The notes beneath the pieces are model-generated. The model was given only the letters and a program-made list of their open reading frames with translations. It did not search any database and was not told the origin of the DNA. DNA of 64,000 bases, taken from NCBI RefSeq assembly GCF_036785885.1, contig NC_092329.1, forward strand, positions 9,610,001 to 9,674,000. Direction: 5' to 3'. Position numbers and translations under genes: made by a program. The stretch comes from Coffea arabica (taxonomy: Eukaryota > Streptophyta > Magnoliopsida > Gentianales > Rubiaceae). This document shows, in pieces, positions 49,036 through 60,746 of the stretch (its first letter is position 1; every line of letters starts with the position of its first letter).

Positions 49036-50528
49036 CTAGAAAACTTGAGGCCTCTTAATGGATAATATATGATAATTCGTGAATGGCAAGCCATGATCAT
49101 GAATCTTTTTCTCCATTGCTGCTACCATTTTGAAATCTCCTTTCGGGCGCTTCAAATCATCTGCCTCAGATTTTGTCTCTACAAGTCTTTGTTTAACTGT
49201 CACATGTATTGTGCTGTTGGATTTATCCCCAATAGAATCCTGAAAGTTATTAATCGGGACGGAACAGAGACGAAATTTGGGACACATGATTTCAAGCGGG
49301 AACTGGGACCAAGTCTAGATTTCAAATATCCCAACACATCTCATGTCCATCCCAATCTGTAATAATCTCTCCGATCCCATGGCCTCTACAAGAGGCACGA
49401 GCCATACGAAGGATCCAATGCACAATCGATCACCACATCCAATGAATCTGGTGCATGGTTCGAAGTCTCGGCCGAGACCGAGACGACTCGGCCGAGTCGT
49501 CACCGTCTCGGCCCCTACCAATACGATACCGTGACGAAACGATACCGAAATACTTGACTCGCCGAAAAATCTGCCGAGTCGTCACCGCGACGGATTGACT
49601 CGGCCGAGTTACACTGAGTCACTCCGAGTTATCCCGAGTCAAGACGAGAAATCAGCCGAGTCACACCGCGACGGATTGACTTGGCCGTTTCTTTTGCCAT
49701 TTTTTAATTATTTTTATTTAGCATACTTTTTTATATTATTAACAATTTTTAGAATATTAAATACTTTAAAATTGGCATCTCACCGAGACCGCGATCGATA
49801 TGCCGAGACCGATGTGGAACGTTCCAGGCCGCGACCGCGACCGCGAGCGTGACTTTGAACCGTGATCTGGTGCCAACGAACCGTATGCAATACAGCTCCC
49901 GTCATGGAGAAAAGGCCCCAACTGATGAGCTATCCTACCATTCACCTTTTCAGCGTCAACATTGTAATTCAGGCTTTGATCACAGCATATGCTTCATTCA
50001 ACATTTTGCAACATGAATCCAACTCTTCTTCGCAAGAATCCAGGGAAACTGCTTTGCCGTTTTCCAATCTCAATTGCTCTTCTCCCTGTTAACTCCAAGT
50101 CTGCAAACCATTAGGTTCTCTTGGATGGCTGAATAATGCAGCCTAAAATGGGTTTTCCCTTGTGAAGCAATGCAATTAAAGTCCCAAATCCATCCTGGTA
50201 ATTGCAGATAAAGGCCTCAGTGCCATGAACAAGGTCCAAATCCCAAACAAAATCAGGAGCAGCCGCCCCTTCTGCCATGGCCTGAAGATTACTCCACTTT
50301 GTTTCTTCTCCAGTACTGCATGAGAAGGGAACATCTTTAAAATAATTGAAAGCATGGCTTCCTTTGCTCTGATTTCGGCCTCTGTAACTCGACCCTCACC
50401 ATTCTTTTCACAGGACTTGATTCGTCTCCTTTGGCCACGGTAGGCATCTTCCGATGATTTCCTCCAGCCTTGTGGGCAACACTGACACATTCATCTAGTT
50501 CGGCTTCAGGAGAGAGAGGATTCGCCAT
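49036..50528 (-). pseudogene. Histidinol-phosphate phosphatase (IMPL2/HISN7-like) pseudogene
   Basis: Read on minus, pieces of an inositol-monophosphatase-family protein follow each other in family order but in changing frames. First come ATG 50528 (PEAELDECVSVAHKAG) and AKEAMLSIILKMFPSHAV. Next are FVWDLDLVHGTEAF and FGTLIALLHKGKPILG (about 50120-50260), then SCIAYGSLAP, VVIDCALDP and LVPLVEAMGS (about 49370-49450). A FKMVAAMEKKIHDHGL tail lies near 49110. In plants this enzyme makes histidinol in plastids. The metal-binding DPxDGT motif is altered to DLVHGT, there are several stops and frame changes, and a MITE (49454-49864) sits inside. There are no introns where a nuclear gene would have them, so it may be a processed copy. 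Assignment rests mainly on the GTLIALLHKGKPILG block. Confidence 0.78.
49454..49864. mobile_element. GC-rich MITE with 8-9 bp target duplication
   Basis: Ends pair as inverted repeats: CATGGTTCGAAGTC on the left and CACGGTTCAAAGTC on the right (reverse-complemented). ATCTGGTG (or ATCTGGTGC) flanks both sides (49446 and 49865). The interior is full of GACTCGGCCGAGT-type palindromes and CGAGACCG/GCGACCGCGACC runs, flanking an AT-rich centre. It is far more CpG-rich than anything nearby. An 8-bp duplication would suggest hAT and 9 bp Mutator; I cannot decide. Confidence 0.8.
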
Positions 50529-51293
50529 TGATATGTTCGCAGCTTCTTTATTGTGTTTTGCGCTTTGAAATTTTTTGCTGGTGAGTCAAAAACTTAAAAA
50601 GAACCTACAGTGATAGACAATAATCGATCTTGGGCCAATATATATAATGAGGGATAATGTTTTAGTCAGTTTAGCACTCAGAAGCAAGCAAGATTTTTTT
50701 TTATTTAATTTTCACTGTACTGATAAAAGAGTGTAGGCTTTATGAAGAAGTATTATAGAAGTCGATGTGTAATTTCGTGCCAATATTTATGATGGAATGC
50801 TAATTGAGAATGGGTTGGAACTTTGCGAAAATACTGCTGTTTTGAATTCATTTTAGGCCTTTCAACTATACTAAATATGGACAGAGTAGCCATCGACTTA
50901 TGATACTGAATTATGAAATTATTAATGAAACTAGCAACCATGAACTAAATGAAGTTCAAAGAATATGGCTAAACTTAAAAGCTGAATTAAGCAAAAGTTC
51001 CATAGGTGATCTTCCCAGTGATGGGCATGATGGCCAGTTAGAAATTCACATGGCACTAAAAGAAGCATTGAAGAATTACGTTAGTATGAAAAATTTTTCA
51101 TAATCAAAGTTATTTTAGAAAACATAAACTCCTTATTTGTTACCATAACAAATTTCAGGATGCCCAAGGCATGACATGGCCAGTATGAGCATATCTGGGA
51201 ACTTAATGTACAACTCTAACCACTAACAGAGTAATGAACTAGTGCTTATTCATAAGTGGATCGACATCCGAAACAGATCTAAAGCTATCACCT
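50529..51293. other. Intergenic, no gene seen
   Basis: AT-rich spacer between two pseudogenes. Confidence 0.6.
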
Positions 51294-52780
51294 TCAGTTG
51301 TCCATGTATAATTTGTTATCAGAAAACACGACAGATTCTCCCTCAATGTGGCTTGGACTTTGAAAATTTTCTGGAATAGTTGACTGCACTGATGATAGTT
51401 TCATGCTTTCCAATCCAATGGCAACTTCCTTCATAGTTGGCCTTTTCTTCCCATTTAAGTTTAAGCATCGTTGTGCAAGTTTAGCAACTGCTGTGATCTC
51501 CTGTTCATTCCCTTGATTTATGAGCTCAGGATCAAGAATATTTCTGAGAGAATCCTGTTCCATGGATATCAGGAACCTTGTTGCCAAACTCAAGTTAGAA
51601 TCTTCATCTGTTGCTGCTGAGGATATTGGCTTTTGTCTTGTCAAAAGCTCAGCAAGGACCACCCCAGCTGTAAACATCACTTTTCTCTGTAAATTGGCTT
51701 GACTGGAAATATTCTGGATCCAAATAGCCAAAAGTCCCTTTAACTACAGTAGTTAAGTGAGTTTTGTCAATTGTCACAGACCTTGAAGTTCCAAAGTCTG
51801 ATACTTTTGCTATGTATTTTTCATCCAAAAGTATATTGCTGGATTTGATATCTCTGTGGAAGATTGGAATTGAACTGCTGAGTGTAGATACGCCAATGCT
51901 CCTGCTACCTCGATGGCTATTCTTAGTCTCAAATTCCAAGTCAAGGGAAGCTCCTCATTATTTCCATTATGTATGAGGGTAAAGAGGGTTCCATTAGGGA
52001 TAAATTCATAAACTAGTAGTGGGACTTCAGTCTCCAGACAACAACCTAGAAGCTTTACCACATTCTTATGATTGATTTGTGAAAGCAAGACAACCTCGTT
52101 GATGAATTGCCCCAATTGGTTTTCATCAACCTTTTTTGACTTCTTGATTGCTACGATTCTGCCATCCGTTAGCATCCCTTTGTAAACTGTACCTTGACCT
52201 CCTTGACCTAGTATGCGATTTTCATTGAATCCATCACTGGCCTTGTTCAATTCTTTAGCAGAGAATAGCATTGTTTTCTCAACCCCACCTTCATCAGCAG
52301 ATAACTGGTGTTGCAACAAAAGACCTCCATTTCGTTTAAAAAATTTCTCTTGGCGCTTTTTGTTGCGTCTCTTTTTCACTACTTTGTACAAGGTATAAGT
52401 AGCTATCATGAGAAATAGTACGCCAACACCCGCAAAAGTACCTGTACAAATCCGATATTGCAATGATTGCAAATTTTTAGAGTCGAGACTGTTGTTGTAC
52501 AAGCACGGTGCATATTACAGTTAACACACACTGAAAGATTGGTTTCAAACGAGTTGCCAGTTGAAGTTCTTGTGGGTGGTGGCTTTGGCCGGGAGATTTT
52601 TGGGCTGAGAAAGAGGAAAAGGTTTACTTGTCTAAGTTTTCTACGTATTAATGTGCCTTTCCTATGTGTGGCTGTAGTTCTTTATGTCCTTGGTGGGGGT
52701 GTCAAAGTTGAAGCGGAAGAGAGCAGTAAGGCAATTACCAAATGCAAGAGCATCGGTAAAATCAACCGATTGAAGCCCAT
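51294..52780 (-). pseudogene. Wall-associated-kinase-like receptor kinase pseudogene
   Basis: An ATG at 52780 opens a signal-peptide-like start (MGFNRLILPMLLHLVIALL), which stops at 52682-52684 with no cell-wall-binding (GUB_WAK) or EGF domain after it. From about 52502 a transmembrane segment ([17 protein letters not shown]) and a WAK-type kinase follow: [12 protein letters not shown]-loop, VAIKKSKKV Lys, [27 protein letters not shown] and RPTMKEVA. Two frameshifts break the kinase. A one-base loss near 51882 precedes the HRD loop, and a two-base loss near 51670 follows SDVYS. Together they restore register. Intact WAKs sit in the plasma membrane and sense pectin. This copy is dead: its ectodomain is gone and the catalytic loop is out of frame. 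Confidence 0.88.
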
Positions 52781-53480
52781 TAGAATGGTTTTTCAAAGAA
52801 GCAAGTTTCCCTTTACGGAAGAGAAAGTTGCAATTGTTAATTGTGCACTACAAAGGACTTCGAACTGCCTATAGGGTCGTTTTATAGGCATTCGAAGTAA
52901 AGGGAAGGAAATCAGTAAAAAAAATTTCTCTCTACTTGAGAGCTTTCTCTCTCTAGCTGAGACCTTTTTCTCCTCTGGGTGGGAGAGTGAAATTTCAAAT
53001 TCCAAAACCCCCGCTCAAACGCTACCAGCACCTATTCACTCGATCAGATATCTGTTAAGCTCAACATACTTCTGATTCCCAATTATAGTTGCCAAAATTC
53101 TGTAACCAGACAACAACCTTTGAAGTGCGGAAGTTGAGGAATCTAGAAAAACCAAAAAGATACTTTAAAACTTTGAGGATGCAATAGACTTGAAGGGTTG
53201 ATAGAAAGGCCAACCATAAAGGAGGAAGCAAAAAGGTGGTCGGCCACACCAAGACAGCAAATGTTTGTTTCAAATCTAGGCCACCCATAATCAAGGTACA
53301 ACAGTCTTGTTCTGCTCTACTGTGCCTGCTTCATGCATATTCACATGCACGATTAGAGTTGCATTTGCCTATCTGAAAGTGTTTTTACATTTAGAAGAGT
53401 GTAGTCTGTATTTCCTTTTCCTACTAGTTTGTCAAATTCTATCATTTGCATTGATATAGTTAGAGGAATCCCTCTTAGAT
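52781..53480. other. Spacer before the LINE
   Basis: No gene recognised. The last part probably contains the 5' UTR of the LINE. I could not fix its 5' end. Confidence 0.5.
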
Positions 53481-56400
53481 CTCCTAAGCTCCATGGCGGA
53501 TGAACTGGAGGAGGTTTTGAAAAAATTTGCTCTGTCCAACTTAGAACAGGATGGAGCATGGTTGGAGCTGGATGATGTAGATCTAGGAGTTTCCGAATGT
53601 ATGACTAGTCTCATTGGGAAGATAAGAGGAGAAAAAGTGGCAAATTTTACGGGAGTTAAGAATTTTGTCACTGTAGCTTGGGGATATCCTAAGGATCTCA
53701 CTATAACTGAATTGGGGCCTAATCTATTCCAGTTTTTCATACCTGACCAGGAGAACAGGTTAAGAATACTTAATGGAGGGCCTTGGCTGATTGATAGTCA
53801 AATATTAGTGTTAAACAGATGGGAGAAAGGAATTGAGGAAAACCCTGAGGCCTTTAAATTCGCACCAATATGGGTACAAGCTTGGAACTTGCCAATCCAC
53901 TGGATTTCTAAGGAAGTTGGGAGGAAAATAGGCAAGGTGTTTAAGGAAGTCAAGGAAGTGTTAATACCTCACTCTGGAGGTAAGGAAGGAAAACATCTTA
54001 AGATGCTAGTGACTGCTGATATGACTCAGCCGTTGCTCAGAGGAGTTGCAGTTAAGATGAATGGAGTAACAAAATGGATTAGTTTCAGATATGAAAGGGT
54101 ACCAGATTTCTGTTACAACTGCGGAATAATTGGCCACAGTGAAAGGAAATGCAAAAATGTGGTGGCTATAAGAAAAGGGCAACAGGAAAATCAATTTGGT
54201 CCCTGGCTGAGAGCCCAAGTTGGGAAAGGCTCCCCTCAGAAGGATAGTACATCCAATACGTACATCCCAGAGAAACAGGTGTGGGGATTTCAAAATGGAG
54301 AATGGATAAAGAAAAGAGGTGGAAAAGCTGTAGTAAATGATGTAACAATTCCCAGGACTGATAAGGAGAAAGAAGTGACAGAAACTATAAGCACAGATAT
54401 AGTGGTGCAAGGCAGGGGGGAGGGTCTAGGGAGAGAGATCAGAGACCAGGGATGGAGGATGAGAAATCACAGGATGTATTGGAAACTGGGAAAGTAAAGA
54501 AGATGGAGGAGGTGAGAAAAGAGGAAGGAAGTCTTTCTGTTCATGTGGAGAGTGGAAGGGGGGAAGAGATAGTACCAATGGAGACACTAGCACAGACGGG
54601 AGAGTTGGGGAACAGGAATAAAGGACACCAGATGGTTGAAGGATTAAGTCAGGAAATAGATATGCAGGTTGATGGGGAGGAACCTGATCAATTGAAAGGA
54701 GGTGGTACTAAGAGAGGAAGAAGAGTGAAACTGCTGAATAAGACAAACACTGGAGGAAGACATCCTCTGAAAGAGATCCAAAATTTGGGAACTGGAACTG
54801 GACTGAACATCAAGAGAAAGTTTTACATTGTTGATGAGGAAATGGAGGAATTGGACGCACCTGATCAGGCTTATAAAAAGAATAGAATAAAAGGAGAGGA
54901 GGAAAACAGCAGCAGGAGCAGATGGGAGGAAGAGGCCAGCCCAACATGGTCTCTCAATCAACCATGAGAGCTCTGGTGTGGAACTGCCAAGGTGCTGGGA
55001 GCCCCTTGACAGTTCCCCATTTGAAGGAGGAAAACAGACTCCTCTCCCCAAATTTAATTTTCCTGAGCGAAACAAAAAATAGGAAAAATTACATGGAAAA
55101 AGTCAAAAAAATTTTGAAGTTTGAGAACAACTTTATAGTTGAAGCCATGAACAAAGTGGGAGGTATGGCACTTTTTTGGAACAATGAAGTGAAGATCTCT
55201 GAAGTACTAGGAACAGCTTTCACAATTGAGGCAAAAGTGGAAGATGAGGAGAAGAAGAAAAACTGGTGGTTCATTGGAATATATGCCAGCTGTGATAGTC
55301 TTATAAGAAGGGGGCAGTGGGAAGTAATTAACAGAAGAAAAACAGGGTGGGGGAAAAAATGGATTATCATGGGTGATTTCAATGATATTATCTCCAACGA
55401 TGAAAAATGGGTGGTAGGATGAGGGATAATAGAAGTTTCCAAGATTTTAGGAATTTCATTAATAATAACCAGTTGATAGATGTGGGCTATGAAGGGAAGC
55501 CATGGACGTGGAGTAACAACTGGTATGGGATTGGGGAAGTAAAAGAAAGATTAGATAGGGGATTATGCAATGTAGAATGGTCACAATGTTTTGATGAAGC
55601 CTATTGCACACACATTGAATCTCATGCTTCAGACCATAGTATGCTGGTGCTGGAAACCCAGAGAGAAAAAAAGAGAAGGAAAAAAAGGTTCCAGTTTGAT
55701 AAGAGATGGCTGCAGAAAGAAGAAATAGAAGGAGTGATCCAGAAGGCATGGAGTATCCCCTGTAAAGGAACAAGATGGTTTAAGGTGAAGGAGAAAATAA
55801 AAAGCTGCAGGGTGGAGTTATTGAAATGGAGTAGCTGCAAGAAAGGGAACTCGTTTGAAAAGATTAAATGGTGCAAAAAACAGATTGAAGACATTAAGGC
55901 ATCGACATCAGATGATAAAAGACAGCAAGTACAGGAAATGAAAAAACAGCTAAAAGTGGCTTATAATGAGGAAGAAGCTTTTTGGAACCAGAAATCTAGA
56001 ATAAGCTGGCTGAAGGAAGGGGATAAAAATACTCAATTCTTCCATGCAACAGTGAAGGGGAGGAGGAAAAGGAATAGATTGCACAAGTTAAGAAAGGCGT
56101 GTGGTGATTGGACAGCAAATGAGGATGAGCTGGGTAGAGAAGTTGCTAAATACTATGGTGAATTGTTCAAGTCCACGGCAGCTGGGGAGCTTGATGAGAT
56201 CTTAGAAGGGATTCCTATCACTATAACTGAACAAATGAACAAGGAACTGACTAAAAAAGTGGATGAAAATGAGATAAAGAATGCATTCTTCTCTATGGAT
56301 CCTAATAAGGCTCCTGGTAGTGATGGCATGTCCCCCCTCTTTTTCCAAAAATTCTGGAGTCTTATCAAAAAGGATCTAGTAAATGCAATCCAAGGTTTCT

Positions 56401-59000
56401 TCCATGATGGTGTCATTCTAAAGGCCATAAACCATACTGTTATCTCTCTGATCCCAAAAGTTGAATGCCCCACAGAGATTAACCAGTATAGGCCTATTAG
56501 TCTTTGCCAAGTGGTTTACAAAGCACTAGCTAAAATCCTTGTTAACAGACTCAAGCCTTATCTCAGTAGATGCATTAGTAAAAGTCAGTCTGCATTTGTA
56601 CCAGGTAGGCAAATCCTAGACAACGTCATCTTGTCCCATGAATTGATGCATTTTCTCAAAAATAAAAGGCATGGTAGAATGGGATATATGGCTGTGAAAC
56701 TAGATATGTCTAAGGCCTATGACAGGGTAGAATGGAGATTTTTGAAGGCAATAATGGAGAAAATGCGATTCTGCTCTACTTGGATAAATTGGATCATATC
56801 ATGTATCAGCTCAGTTACCTATTCCTTCAACATTAATGGCGAACACAAGGAGCTTATTACACCTTCAAGAGGTATCAGGCAAGGAGATCCTCTATCTCCT
56901 TACTTATTTTTGTTATGCTCAGAAGGACTATCAAGCTTATTACAGAAAGCAAAGATGGGGAAGGAGTTAACAGGAGTTAAAATCAGCAGGGGGGCGCCAG
57001 TCATCACTCATCTATTCTTTGCTGATGACTCCTTGGTGTTCTGCAAAGCTAGTAAACAAGAAGCTGAGAAACTGATCATGATACTTAAAGAGTATGAAGA
57101 GGCAACTGGGCAGCTTATTAACTTGGAAAAGTCATCAGTGTTCTTTAGCAAAAATACAATGCCAGATGTGAGGAATGAGGTTTGTCAGGCGCTGGGGTCA
57201 ATTAAACAGGTAGAGCAAGGCAAATACCTGGGACTGCCCATGATTATTACAAAATCTAAGAGCCAGGTTTTTGGATTCATAAGGAACTCTATAGATAAGA
57301 AACTGCAAGGATGGAAAAATAAGCTTCTGAGCCAGGCAGGGAAAGAGATTACGCTCAAAGCTGTGGCAATGGCCATGCCTGCCTACACAATGTCCTGTTT
57401 CAGACTAAATTCAAAGCTGTGCAGAGAAATAAGCTCGAAAATGGCAGACTATTGGTGGGGTGATACTGATGGTAAGAAAAAGCTTCACTGGATAAGCTGG
57501 AAGAAGATGACAGAGAAAAGAAGCAAGGGAGGGATGGGGTTCAAAGATCTGCAACTGTTTAACAAAGCTCTTCTGGCTAAACAAGTTTGGAAACTGATAA
57601 CGCAACCAAATTTGTTAGTTAGTAAAGTGTTAAAAGGAAAGTACTACCCCAAGCAATCTATTTTCAAATGCAAGGTGCCTCAGAATGCATCTTGGATCTG
57701 GCAGAGTTTAGCAGATATCAGAAAGGATATGCAAGCAGGAATTAGGAGGAAAATTGGCAACGGAAAAGGAACCAGAATTTGGTGGGACAACTGGATTCCA
57801 GATAGACCTGAAGGAAGACCAACATCAGTTCAACCACAGGGGTGTCAACTGGAGTATGTCTCTGAACTGATCAGGAATAACAGATGGAATAGAGTGCTGG
57901 TATTCAAAACTTTCAATCCACAAGATGCTGAGAGAATACTAAGCATACCAATAAGTATGACTGGAATAGAGGACAGCTACTGGTGGAAGCATTCTCAAAA
58001 TGGTCAGTACTCGGTTCAATCTGGATATAAGATTTGGATGAAGGAAACAGAAGCAGAGAGATCAAGAATGCGGAAAGAAGCTGGAACAAGCTATGAAGGA
58101 ACCAATCCTAGAATCTGGAATTCATTGTGGCAGCAGAATGTAAGTCAGAAAATGAAAGTTTTTGTTTGGAAATGCCTGCACAATGGTATCCCAGTCAGAG
58201 AGACAATCTATACTAGAACAAGGCAAGGACATCCCATATGTACTGGATGTGGGGAGAAGGAAGAAACCATTGAGCACATGTTGTTCCAATGCAATAGGGC
58301 TATGGAAATCTGGAAATTGGCACCAGTACAATGGGATGGAATAGCACATCTATCAGGCTGCTTTACAAAATGGTGGATAGCAATTCAGGAAGCTCAAGAC
58401 AGCAGAGGTGTTAAGGATCAAGTCAATCTCACCATAAACATACTCTGGCAGATATGGAAAGCTAAGAACGATAGAGAGTTTAACCATAAGGAAAAGGAGC
58501 CTTCCAAGGTAATTGAGAAGGCGCTGAAGGAATGGATAGAATTTGAGAAAGCTAACAAAGGGAAAGATTCAAGGAAGAGCACTCAAGAAACAGAGCTACA
58601 GCAATGGAATGACCAAGATCAAAATGAGAGCCATGCTGGATTGATATTAAAGATCCACACCAGTCAGGACAAAAGGCAAGCAGCAGTAGGGATTGGAATC
58701 TCAGCAACAGACAACATGGGAAGATTGCAAGCAATTTGGGCACTAAGAGAATGGTTATCAGGCGACACCTTACAAGACCAGGTTGTTGCAGTTAGGCTAG
58801 CTCTACTGAAAGCTGGAAGTCAAGGCTGGAGGAACATCAGAATGGAACTGGACAACCGCAAGGTGGTAGATGCCATTAAGGGAGCAAGGCTCAACAATCA
58901 GCAGATGACTACATTAATAGAGGACATTAGATCAATCTGTACCTTGTTTCATCAGTGCTCCATCTTTTTTGCCAACTCTAGGAAATTAGAATTGATAGGA
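53481..59000 (+). mobile_element. L1-type LINE, interrupted at its 3' end by the gypsy element
   Basis: A two-ORF plant non-LTR retrotransposon: a DUF4283/zinc-knuckle ORF1, then an ORF2 with endonuclease, reverse transcriptase, zf-RVT and RNase H-like regions. The coding sequence stops exactly where the gypsy LTR begins (59001), so its 3' end presumably continues beyond the gypsy element, outside the window. One-base deletions in both ORFs make it inactive. Confidence 0.93.
53493..54967 (+). pseudogene. LINE ORF1 (DUF4283 and zinc knuckle), frameshifted
   Basis: ATG 53493 opens a frame with the DUF4283 core (FIPDQENRLRILNGGPWLID; PIWVQAWNLPIHW) and a CX2CX4HX4C knuckle (CYNCGIIGHSERKC). Near a G-run at about 54414-54420 the coherent frame shifts by one base. 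The continuing frame (MEDEKSQDVLETG ... TWSLNQP) runs to a TGA at 54965-54967. The protein would bind element RNA. Its stop overlaps the ORF2 start as ATGA. Confidence 0.9.
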
Positions 59001-59006
59001 TGTTAA
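54964..59006 (+). pseudogene. LINE ORF2 (endonuclease, RT, RNase H-like), frameshifted and 3'-truncated
   Basis: ATG 54964 starts an AP-like endonuclease (MRALVWNCQGAG; SETKNR; GDFNDI). A one-base deletion at about 55408-55415 (in WGGR-type sequence) moves the frame, which then runs open to 59006. It contains DKRWLQKE, the RT palm (LDMSKAYDRVEW; RGIRQGDPLSPYLF; FFADDSLVF with ADD at 57021-57029), a zf-RVT block (IWNSLWQQNVSQKMKVFVWK) and the beginning of an RNase H domain (MELDNRKVVDAI). The last two codons are LTR sequence of the inserted gypsy element. Full RNase H and the 3' UTR are missing here. Confidence 0.93.
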
Positions 59007-60656
59007 TTGTTAGTAATTTTATTGTTAATTTTCCTTTTTATTCTTGCCAAATATTGCTTTAATTTGCTTTAATTGTCAATATATATTTATATTTGGTATT
59101 TGGATATAATTTCAGAAATTGGAGCAGAAACCTCTTGAGAAGATTATTGTGAAACTTTACACAATTCTGGTGCAAACCAACGAGAAAGAATGGAATTGCA
59201 TTTGGGAATTCAATTTGGCTAGACAACATATCAAAATTGGTGGGGACCGCAAATTAAAGTGGAGCAGAAACCTTCTTGAGAAGATTATTGTGAAACTCTA
59301 TACAATTGGCCCATATGCATGGTGTAAACCAACGTCCATTTCTTTCTATGATGAAAAGGAATTGAATTGCATTTGACTGGCCAACATCTCAATTAGGTGG
59401 GGACCGTGAAGAATTGACCATTGTGTAAAAACACATTTTTGGTTTGCTCTCTTATTTGTGAACTTGTGCACTTGGTCAAAGGAAACCGACAAACCATAGT
59501 TGGCTTTGCTTTTGTTTTCGGTGGAGTTGATTAGGTAGGGAAGGAATGTTTTCTTTTGTGAGCGTGGAGTGAAGTTTCGAATTGGCTTGTTTTTATGCGT
59601 GGGAGAGCCGCACATTTCCGGAGTTAGTTTTTCTTCTTCTCTTCCGTCTGGGAAGAGGAGTTTTAGTTTTCTCTTCGAGGGATGTTCCGGAGGAGAGAAT
59701 AGGGAGTTGTTTTGGCTTGTTGAATTCTAGTGTGCAATTTTCTTATTCTCTTCCGAAAGCTTTGTTATTCACTCTCTCAATTATCGAAGAAAGATGATGT
59801 CTTTAAATTCAATTGAATTGTGTGAAGATTTTCTTATGAGGCGTGGCTAATTTTCTCATCTAGTCAAGGATCAACGCGACGACGCAGTCCCATATATCTG
59901 TGAGATTTAATTAATTTTACGTGTTCCTTAATTTGTTAATATTTGCATGTTTTCTATTTTAATTTCCATGGGATTATTTTGTTAATTGGATATCAAGGGC
60001 CCGATGTGCAATTTGACTTATTAATCTCTTGTCAAATTAATCAATTAAATCCGTAATTGTTTAGTTGGTTAATATTAGTGACAATTAGTATTTTCACATA
60101 CTAGGGGAACATACAATCTGATTTAAATAACCCTCGTAGCGTGTTATTAATTTGGGTTAGGCTTTTCTAGTTTTTAATGCAATTAGGAAATTAATTTCTA
60201 CGGTCGTACCTAGGAGTATTTCCTGGTTAGGGGTAATCAATGGTCGTACCTTGGTTATCAATAAATTAAGGAAAAGCTGGTCGTTAGAGCTTATCGACGA
60301 CTATAACTAACCTGTTAATAAAATTAAGTGAACCTTCTTTGCATCAATGATCGGATGAATGGACTGTGTCTACGTAGTTGTATCCTTGGCTAGAATTTAT
60401 TTATTATTTATTTAATTTCCATTTACATTCGTATTAATTATTTATTTATTTTTGGTTAAATTGTTTAATTATTTTTTAGTTAAATTGTTTAATTATTTAT
60501 TTTTAGTTTTATCTGATAAAAATCCCTCGTGTCTCGAATTTAAAAAGAATCGAATTTTTTCTAGTCCCTGTGGATTCGACCCTGCTTACTACTATACACA
60601 GAAAATTTATTTTTCTTAAGCAGGTATTTATTATTGCACAGGCACGACACCTGTCA
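59001..60656 (+). repeat. Gypsy (Athila-like) 5' LTR
   Basis: Begins TGTTAATTG where LINE ORF2 is cut and ends ACACCTGTCA just before the primer-binding region. At 1656 bp it is a normal size for an Athila LTR. It contains an internal imperfect direct repeat of about 145 bp (about 59114 and 59260; shared phrase GAGAAGATTATTGTGAAACT). The other LTR lies outside the window. Confidence 0.8.
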
Positions 60657-60661
60657 ATTTT

Positions 60662-60682
60662 TGGCGCCGTTGCCGGGGACTG
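60662..60682 (+). other. Gypsy primer-binding site
   Basis: TGGCGCCGTTGCCGGGGA follows the LTR end by a few bases. This motif is usual in Athila/Tat-type plant gypsy elements and is generally read as complementary to tRNA-Asp. Confidence 0.8.
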
Positions 60683-60746
60683 GCGTTAATTATTTGTTTC
60701 TTTTTAAGTTCATTTTTGTTCTAATTTTCTGGTATTTTTCTAGTTT

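Noticed and set aside
54407..54497. LINE ORF1 ending at 54497 as the true C-terminus
   Set aside because: The coherent coding text continues in the next frame to 54967, so the earlier stop results from a one-base deletion in a G-run.
59119..59376. Plus-strand ORF with an internal repeat
   Set aside because: It lies within the gypsy LTR and follows the LTR's internal duplication; it is not a coding repeat protein.
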